A stretch of DNA of 64,000 nucleotides from Erigeron canadensis. Taxonomy: Eukaryota; Streptophyta; Magnoliopsida; Asterales; Asteraceae. Positions 52,017 through 64,000 of this stretch are shown here, one piece after another (within the stretch, counting starts at the first letter, position 1; every line of letters starts with the position of its first letter). Below the pieces are notes generated by a model. That model was not told the origin of the DNA and did no database searches. It saw only the letters and a program-made list of their open reading frames with translations. The DNA is taken from contig NC_057765.1 in NCBI RefSeq assembly GCF_010389155.1, positions 24,554,980 through 24,618,979 on the forward strand, read 5' to 3'. A program made the translations under genes and the position numbers.

Positions 52017-52345
52017 CTGTAGAAGATCTCCGGCATTCACTACAAGAGCTTGTGGGTTAGGAGGAACATCGATCCAATGATTCTGATGAAAGACTTGAAG
52101 GCCACCAACATGGTCTTGCAGAAGAACCGTGATGAAGTTGTTATTGGTATGTTTGTAGGTCCCTATTGCTAACTCAGGTTGGGGGCAAGAAGGATAGTAA
52201 TTGCCAAGGATGGCAAGTCCTTCTGCACACCCAATCTTGAAAAGATGATTGGGTTGAGCCCAAAAGCCTCGAATATCAGCTCAAATAGACAAACACCCAA
52301 GTTCAACCCTTCTTTCGAGTACTCGATCAAAATATCTCTACATGA
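52017..52345 (-). pseudogene. 2-oxoglutarate-dependent dioxygenase pseudogene (partial exon 1)
   Basis: Minus-strand homology to the end of exon 1 of ACC-oxidase-homolog dioxygenases: RDILIEYSKEGLNLGV, NYYPSCPQPELAIGTYK, VLLQDHVGGLQVFHQ, GDLLQ. A one-base deletion near 52247 breaks the frame. The iron-binding HTD motif reads HTN, and no second exon (His, Arg) is present. The N-terminal ~170 codons are missing. It ends ACAG/GCAATT, the same GC donor as in the intact gene at 28.6-30.3 kb, but the protein sequence differs, so it derives from another family member. Confidence 0.85.
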
Positions 52346-53676
52346 AAATCCATCTAATATGTCTTTTTCGTTGCTATTTTAACAGAGTTATAATAGAGTT
52401 ATATTCTCATAATTAAACATCTTTTACATCAGATTTTGACTTTTTTGTTAATTTTTATCAAATTATTTACTATAAAACCATTAACAAGTGTTTAAGCTAC
52501 TTCACAACTCATTAGCTCCGGGTTTGAGCCCATGATTATATCTTTCATTCCTTTGTAAGTTCTAAAATCAGGTTAGACTCACGATAATGATGTAAAACTA
52601 ACCAAGAATTTATGTGAAGTGTATTATTCCACCAGATGAAAGGGCTTTACCTGCACATGAACACTGCATATATATACGATAACGAATCGGGTGTGTAAAC
52701 TTAATTATTTAGGGCGCTAACGGAGATGAGAGAACTCAATTTGACCGTCATTTGTTATACGATAACGATTCGGGTGTGTAAACCAAGTCTCAGCGAATCC
52801 TTGACTCAACAAACTCTAATGACTAAAGAAACCAAATACCACCTTAATTATAGCTAACCGACAACTCCTTTTGCTTATGTTTTAATTCGACCCAAACACC
52901 AAAAGAAACCTTATATTTGTTGTTTGCTTTTGCCGAAGCAGAATATAGAGATGGAATGAGACCTGAATGAACCCTTGTATATTAACCAAGAAATTCGGTA
53001 TATTTGATGGTATATTGATCGACTCCCCACTGGGTGAGTTAATTTGGAGACATTGACCCTCTCAATCGTGCAGTTGTTTGGTCAATAAAGTTATTATAAG
53101 GACATGTTGTTTGGTCAATACTGGACTCTATTCTTTCTAACTTCTATTTATAGATACCCAAACTTCATTTGTCGTATGGGTCATTGTGTTGCATGTATAT
53201 TTTTTAATATATACATAGTTACAACATTGTAACTGAACCTGAAAACTGAACAAAATCGTTTTAATATGAACGGAGAAACTGTTGACAATCTACTAAATGA
53301 GCAGAGTAGAACTAGTCATTGTGGTACCGGGGCTACGGTTCCCCTGTTACCTATTTTTTTTAGTCTTTTGTCTTATCAGCGAGAACAAGTTTTAATTCTA
53401 CACCTCTTTGGCAGGAGCACTCAGCACATAAGTGCTCTGGCTAAACTAGCGGTGACTCCGACCACAATATTGTAATTGCTTTTCAGTATCACGATTATCA
53501 TTCATGCAAAAGTGAATGCCATACCACTTCCTTTCAACAGAAGTGAAGTAAAAGTTACGTAGGTTAACTAAAACATACTGGGTCAAGTAGGCACCATTTG
53601 TTCGACATTGATCTGGTCTTCATCGAACATATTTTGCAAAGCAAAGTTACTAAACCTAGAAAAAGCAGACATATGT
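52346..53676. other. Spacer S4 leading to SCPL-C
   Basis: From about 52800 it matches the orphan spacer at 20985-22318, and from about 53100 all SCPL spacers. It holds one uninterrupted GGACTCTATTCTTTCTAA site (53143), the empty site for the 21.4-kb Helitron. Left of 52800 the DNA is unassigned. The last part includes the SCPL-C 3' end. Confidence 0.65.
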
Positions 53677-56048
<2,372 letters not shown>

Positions 56049-56058
56049 TCAAGTGCTT

Positions 56059-56068
56059 CTATATATAG
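56059..56068 (-). promoter_or_regulatory. TATA box of SCPL-C
   Basis: CTATATATAG, 35 bp upstream of the ATG, conserved with the other intact copies. Confidence 0.7.
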
Positions 56069-56384
56069 TAGATGAGACGTCAAGTCCTAGGAACTTTTTT
56101 ATCTCATCCTTAAACAGATTGAAACTCACATCCAAGAAATTAAATGATTGTTTAAGAAAGTTATTTCTAATCTTCATAAGCCGGCAACTCTCGTATGTAT
56201 CTGAATGGAGCTGACTCATTTTACTAAAAAAATCATGCCAAAGACACTTTCATATTTGTCAAGTGAAAAATGCTATTCCTTTTGGATAAAGAATAAACAG
56301 TCGCTCTAGCCACTAGCTATAAATGATTGGCATCCATTCATTTCATTTATATGGTATACAATAAGAAGAAACATTTATTGGACA

Positions 56385-56600
56385 GGGTGGGTCATTTGGA
56401 AATTCCTGGTCGTTGGCTCGTTGAACTACCGGGAGGAGTATATTAATTTTGATACCATTGTTTAGTTAATTTTCATTTATATGGTAGACTAATAGGAATA
56501 AAAGTGTCTCGTATACTTGGGAATTAGAGGGGATTAGAAATCCATTTCTTATGATGTAATATTAGTCGTTCTCATTGATACCTTTTCAACCAGAAGTTAA
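56385..56600 (+). mobile_element. LINE 3' relic upstream of SCPL-C
   Basis: GGGTGGGTCATTTGGAAATTC and AATAAAAGTGTCTCGTATACTTGG match the relic at 19.24-19.48 kb at the same place relative to SCPL-B. It is a shared pre-duplication insertion. Confidence 0.55.
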
Positions 56601-58115
56601 TTACTAAAATTCAGTTACTCATAAAATAACAATTTGTTAGAGGATTTTAGTACTTGAAAAAGTGATCAAAAGCGTCTGCCTAACATTTGAGCGGGTCAGA
56701 ACCATTTACATAACTATATATTTGGACATCTCCCAAGCTCAATGAAACAATAAAGTACTTATTAAATAACTTGGAAACCTTAATGACACAGTAAACTTGC
56801 ATAGAACCTGACAAGTCTAATATAAACAGAAAACTTGACCAAATTCAGAACAAGATGGTATATGGAACAGCCTATAGTAAAAATGCCATATCTTCCACTA
56901 CAAAAACTTGAATCGGCTCACTGTCTTTTGCATTCGAAACTTGCACAGAAACTAGACTAAAAGCAAGAAACTTGTAGCTTCTTGAAAATCAGTTTCTGTG
57001 AGGTTTTTTTCTCTTCTTGGAAATCAGCTTCTGCGTCAAAAAGTTACTGTAACAACATGTTGTTTGGTCAATATTAGGATCTAATCTTTTTATATTCTTT
57101 TTTTTTGTAATTTTTATTTTTGGATTTCGAGCTGCACAAATATTACCGAAGGGATAATATTACTCAAAAACACTATAATATATTCAGTACATGTTTAATA
57201 AGAGACTTTCACTATTTAATACTCCAATCCCAGCCGCATTTACCTATACTGGAAAATATTGCAGTAGAGCCCTATGGACCCATATCTGACAGCCACAATG
57301 TGAATCACTACCCTCAGAAGTCAGAAGCAATGTGTGAAGGCAGAGGAAATTCTTTTATTCGCAGTCAAAAATGAGGATTCTCAGCACCTCACAAATCAAC
57401 TATGGAAATCTTTTTTGATATTGATATGTGCCCACTTATTCTATGCCTCTTTTGGGATAGCATCAACGAATATGTATGTTCCAATGCACGTGATTGTAAA
57501 GTTTTGATTCTTGGTTAAAGAGTCTGGGCTATTAAGACTAGCAAATTTCAGATCTTCTTCTTTTTTTCCCGCTCATTTTGGTGTTCTTTCATTCGGGTCT
57601 CATATGTCTAATATTGTTACAACATTTCTACTGAACCTGAAAACCGAACAAAATAGTTCTAATATTTGAAGTGAGAAACTGTTGAGAATCTAGATGAATA
57701 GAGCTGGTCAAACTGGTTTGGAATTTGGTTAGTCTAGTTCCTTTTGTTTTATTTGGAACAGAGTTTTAATTCCAAATCACTGGTATGAGCACTCAACACA
57801 CAAGTTTCTCTTCTATAAATTAGAGATATATAGAGCTTCCCTAGGTTTATCAGGATTTTCTCTTCTATGATAGACAGGGCTTGGTCTTCTCTGGCTAAAC
57901 CATTAGTGAATCCGACCACGATATGATAATTGCATTTTGGTATAACAATTATCATTCATGCAAATGTGAATGCCTTACAACTTTCTTACAACAGAAGTGA
58001 AGTAAAAGTTACATTGGGATATTAAGGAAAAAACATATTGGTTCTAGTAGACACCACTTGTTTGAAATTGATATGATCTTCGTCGAACCTATTATTCAGC
58101 AAAGCTGACATATGT
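56601..58115. other. Spacer S5 (between SCPL-C and SCPL-D)
   Basis: Homologous to S1 and S2: GAGCGGGTCAGAACCATTTACATAA (56690), GAACAGCCTATAGTAAAAATGCC (56866), and the AACCTGAAAACCGAACAAAATAG block (57634). The interval 57100-57600 lacks counterparts in other spacers and may be an insertion. Its open frame 57120-57374 has no recognisable domain. It should include the SCPL-D 3' region. Confidence 0.65.
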
Positions 58116-60390
<2,275 letters not shown>

Positions 60391-60427
60391 CCTGTATTTG
60401 GTACTTTAGAAATTTGTTCAATGACTT

Positions 60428-60437
60428 CTATATATAG
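60428..60437 (-). promoter_or_regulatory. TATA box of SCPL-D
   Basis: CTATATATAG, 38 bp upstream of the ATG. Confidence 0.7.
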
Positions 60438-61604
60438 CAGACAAGATTGTTTTATCTCATACTGATAGATTGAAACTTACATGCAGAAAACGTTAAGTCC
60501 AACTGTTTTATCTCCGACTGATAGATTGAAACGGACATCCAAGAAACGACTTACTAATCTTAATGAGCCTGCAGCTCTCATAAGTATCTTTGACACTTTC
60601 ATGTTTGTCAAGTGAAAGATGCTATTACTTTTATAAGAAAACAAACAAAGTAACAAAAGAGCTCTAGCCATACATGATTAGAAAATGTTAATACTTGAAA
60701 AAGTTCAGTTTGCAATTAATGAAAAATCGAACAGAATAAGTTAAGTTCCTTGTTTTACTTGGTTGGATCTAATGACTTTTATATTGTAAATATGAAACCA
60801 TCCAAACCATCCAGAACAAGACTACACATCATCCGGAACTCTACTTAAGTAGATCGTCAAAGAAAATTTGTTGTACTAATTCATGTTTAGCAAAATATCC
60901 TTGTATATGAATCAAAAAACTATTTTTGATAATTTAGCATATTTACAATTTTACAAATAAAAGGATAAGTTGGAATCTTATAATTGAAAAAATCTTCCTA
61001 TAACTATAAAGATAAATTAGATTTAGATTATATACTTGATATATGCACCCGTATCAAATATACGGTATATTAACGATGTTCAAGATAAAATGAATTATTT
61101 CGTTTTACATATATGTAACTAAATGTATGTGATGAACTTATAGATCTTAGTTGCTAGAAGTATATGACCGATCAAAAAGTTGCAAACCCTCAATGTGACA
61201 GTGGACATGACAACTTATGGTTGGAACATATCCTCGAGTACAAAATCTCTTCTTCTTCATCATCATTTTCAGGCTAAAATACTTTTTTTGATCAAACATG
61301 GAATGAATTTAAACATATATACGATGAATTAAAACACCTAAGCTCAATTTCAGCTAGCAAACAAACACCGATTTTCACAAACGATACCGATTTTCACAAC
61401 CGATTTTCATCAAATAGATTTTGTGCAATATATCAAAATAAGAAAAAATCAATTCTAGTCACAATTGCTAACTCATCCAAGCAGAAGTATCAACAACCAA
61501 ATAGAAAAATTTCATTCAACAATCAACTCAATGTATTAACAACCTACTGAATCCGCATAAAAATACTTCAAATCAGTCCAAGAAAGTTTTAAAGAAATAA
61601 TTTA
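60438..61604. other. SCPL-D upstream DNA and AT-rich spacer
   Basis: The first ~230 bp (ATTGAAACTTAC, GACACTTTCATGTTTGTCAAGTG) matches upstream parts of A-C. The rest is AT-rich without gene. A CACCGATTTTCACAA(A/C)C repeat occurs at 61367-61405. Confidence 0.5.
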
Positions 61605-61859
61605 CCTCTGTCCCACTAAACTTGTCCACTTTTTAAATATTTCAAAGTCAAACTTTACCAATTTTGACCATAAAGAGTTTTATTTGTGTGTTATAATAAA
61701 TGATGAAAGCTATACCAATGAAGCATACATCTAAGACACATACAATTCATGTAACTTTCATGAAATATTATATAAAACATATAAAAATATTTATGGTTAA
61801 AAATTGTAAAGTTTGACTTTGAAATTTTAAAAGTGGACAAGTTTAGTGGTATCGGAGGG
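61605..61859. mobile_element. Stowaway-like MITE (255 bp), degenerate
   Basis: CCTCTGTCCCACTAAACTTGTCCAC on the left matches the inverse of GTGGACAAGTTTAGTGGTATCGGAGG on the right, between TA dinucleotides (61603-61604, 61860-61861). Confidence 0.65.
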
Positions 61860-61861
61860 TA

Positions 61862-62533
61862 TATCACAAAAGCATAGGGAAACACTTCTATCCAATCTAT
61901 AACAAATCACGACTAAAATTTGGAAAAGGATATTGACGGATTGCAAAAGTTAAAATGTAAGAAATGAAATCAAACTCAGAATCCAATGCGTGTTGTGTGT
62001 GAAAATGACAGTTGCACGGGGGATTAGAGACAAAATGTGATATGGAGAAGATATTACAATTAACCAAACGTTATCACGTTTATTATTTGAAGTGAGAAAC
62101 TGGTAACAATATAAATGAACTGAGCGGGTTGAACTGGTCCAGAATTCGGTTAGTCTGTTAGTGGTCTTGTTCTGTTTTATCAGGGAGTACAGAGCTTTAA
62201 TTCCAGACCCTTGGGAGTAGAACTCAGCATGCTAGAGGCTCTCCTATGAAATAGATATATAGATCTTCCCTTGGCTTTGTAGAGCGGGAATTTATTAGAA
62301 CCTGTTACTTGGAGACTTCATTAGATAGGTCTGTTAAGAACCGGGCTAGGTTTTTCTCTGGCTAAACATTATCATTCAAACAAAAGCGGATTCCATAAAG
62401 CTATCTTTTAACAAAAGTGAAAAAATGATTAATTAGGTAATGTAGCTAACAACATATTGTCAACTAGATACCACTTATTCGACAGTTATATATTCTTTGT
62501 GGAACTTATTCAGCAAAGCACACATACATAAGT
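61862..62533. other. Spacer S6 (downstream of SCPL-E)
   Basis: From about 62085 it matches the SCPL spacers (AAGTGAGAAACTGG, AACTGGTCCAGAATTCGGTTAGTCTGTT). It is shorter than the others and should include the SCPL-E 3' end. No gene seen. Confidence 0.6.
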
Positions 62534-64000
62534 TTATGAGGAAGGAGGGAGTATTCCTTCAAGGAATGACGAGAACAATGTCAATGCACGTTGTGGTTGG
62601 TATCTTGGAACGGAATGGCCTGCACCCCTAACAGTTATCAAAAGCAGTCCTTTATATGCTTCCATAAACCCTCCAATTTGTTAACAAAATTTCACGTTAG
62701 CAGGCGTCAAAATATATATTGTCTAACGGGACATAGTTTTAGTTATTTTTTGAACACCAACTAATATTCTCATGATTTACACATACATACTAACCACCTA
62801 ATTAAAAAATGATATGTTTTTCATTTAGCATAGGTATGTGAATATGTGACTAAGAAAAGGTTCAATGATTACCTCTTTGTTGAGGTACCATGGCCTCCAA
62901 GCTGTCTCAGTTGGAAGTTTAAGGGTGTTGATTGCGTACCTAGAAGAAGTAACAGGTTCCAGGCCATCCATATCGCCACTGCAAAAGTAAGACACGGTTA
63001 ATCAATTTTCTAACTTGGAATTCTCACTAACGGAACTTACCTATAGTAATCCCCGTGTTACGAATACTTGCCTGTATACCCATACCCTTTGGCCGCTCGT
63101 AATGAGATACTTGATTATTGGGAGGATGGTAGTTGGGCTGTCATTCCATCTCGTGATAACATCGCTGCAATCATTTTTATGAACATTAATGTAAAGATTA
63201 TTTATACTAGTCTTTTAGACTGATCAAAGGGTACCTGAAGCTATCCCACGAGGTTGGTTTCACGTGTAACGCCTTTTTAACAGCAGAGTTATTTAGATAG
63301 TCTACCAAGATATGTTCCCAGCAAGGGTCGTATACATTTATCTGAAAAATATATGTATGTAATAAAAATGAAAGTTGCGGTTCCACAAATTATCTTAGGT
63401 AAGGGAACAATGCGTTAACTAGATGGTTCATTGCTTACAGAAATAGTTGTAGTAGAGGCATTTCTTTGATCAGGGTTCAAGCAAATTGGTGCATAGATAT
63501 TGTACGGATCGAGACCTTCGAACTCATTCCAAGCATTGTCTGTAATATCTTCGCACATTTTAGGTAAAGAATGAATGTATGAAAAATTGCAATACTTCAA
63601 TATGGCTTCATGTGTTGCATCTGAAATTATAGCATGACTCCACCAATAATCATACATTCCTTTCAAACTCGCTTCATTATCGATCAATGCATTTCCAATC
63701 TGATCATTTAGCAACATCAGTGACCATAGATTAGAAATTTTTATAACTTGTTTGATAATCAAGAAAGTGTCAGTTAAATGAGCTTACAGCGATCCCTTTC
63801 ATATTGATGATGGCTTGATTTGTTATTTTGTTGTTAATAAGGATCGTATAAGCAAGTTGAGGAACATAATGTCCGGCGTAACCTTCACCAGTAATGTAAA
63901 AGGCACGGGTTTTGTACTGAGGGAATCTCTCGAGCCAATTTACAAGAAATATGTAAGCATCATCTGCAGTTTTCTTGTCACCGGAAAGATCATAATCCAA
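62534..64000 (-). pseudogene. SCPL-E: damaged serine carboxypeptidase-like copy, cut by window edge
   Basis: Visible exons: part of exon 3 (64000-63788), 63699-63439, 63341-63235, 63164-63072, 62978-62873 and the exon-8 equivalent 62677-62534. All frames are open, but key sites are lost. The nucleophile motif reads GEGYAGH (Ser to Gly). The acceptor before exon 8 reads CAA instead of CAG, with no close in-frame AG; the first downstream AG would give a frameshift before the His. WDLC reads WDSF, removing a conserved Cys. The Asp motif is SGDMDGLEP (Arg-Val changed to Leu-Glu). Intron 6 has the GC donor. Exons 1 and 2 are outside the window. Either a young pseudogene or, if it is spliced differently, a non-catalytic protein; I favour pseudogene. 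Confidence 0.8.

Noticed and set aside
57120..57374. 84-codon frame between SCPL-C and SCPL-D
   Set aside because: No recognisable domain and no counterpart in the other spacers; not enough to call a gene.

Overview
The window is nuclear DNA of a flowering plant, most likely a eudicot. Genes have many short exons with GT-AG (some GC-AG) introns, intergenic DNA is AT-rich, and transposon relics are dense and nested. Family Asteraceae is possible from the general look of the repeats, but nothing here proves it. There are no prokaryotic features.

Layout. 1-0.8 kb: 3' end of a LINE and a Helitron-like terminus. 3.9-7.1 kb (+): a PEPKR2-type protein kinase with a possible 45-codon spliced ORF in its leader. 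9.8-10.1 kb (-): a small secreted PELPK-type proline-rich protein. 11.7-18.9 kb (-): two intact serine carboxypeptidase-like genes (SCPL-A, SCPL-B). 19-53 kb: a TE-rich block holding Helitron-like elements, (TA)n-embedded inverted-repeat elements, a MULE-type MITE, Stowaway MITEs, SINEs, one intact 2-oxoglutarate-dependent dioxygenase gene (28.6-30.3 kb, -), two large solo LTRs inside Helitron-like elements, a decayed Tat-type Ty3/gypsy retrotransposon with an antisense ORF (37.9-45.3 kb), and a dioxygenase pseudogene (52.0-52.3 kb, -). 53.7-64 kb (-): three more SCPL copies. SCPL-C and SCPL-D are intact. SCPL-E runs off the right edge and is damaged: catalytic Ser replaced by Gly, and the last splice acceptor lost.

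The five SCPL copies share an 8-exon structure (five to six exons are visible in E), a TATA box about 36 bp before the ATG in A-D, and homologous spacers. They are a tandem family split by about 35 kb of transposons. An orphan spacer at 21-22.3 kb suggests the array once had another member or a larger duplication unit. Motifs point to clade II (carboxypeptidase-type, SCPL40-like) rather than acyltransferase-type SCPLs. Intron 6 has a GC donor in B, C, D and E but a GT donor in A. The dioxygenase intron also uses a GC donor, and the same donor survives in its pseudogene.

Most original observations: the inactive SCPL copy, the GC-AG introns, paralogous empty sites that date a Helitron and a SINE insertion, the chain of inverted-repeat elements each set in (TA)n, a roughly 120-bp module shared by different element types, and the spliced upstream ORF of the kinase. 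I found no clear sign of a wholly new molecular system.
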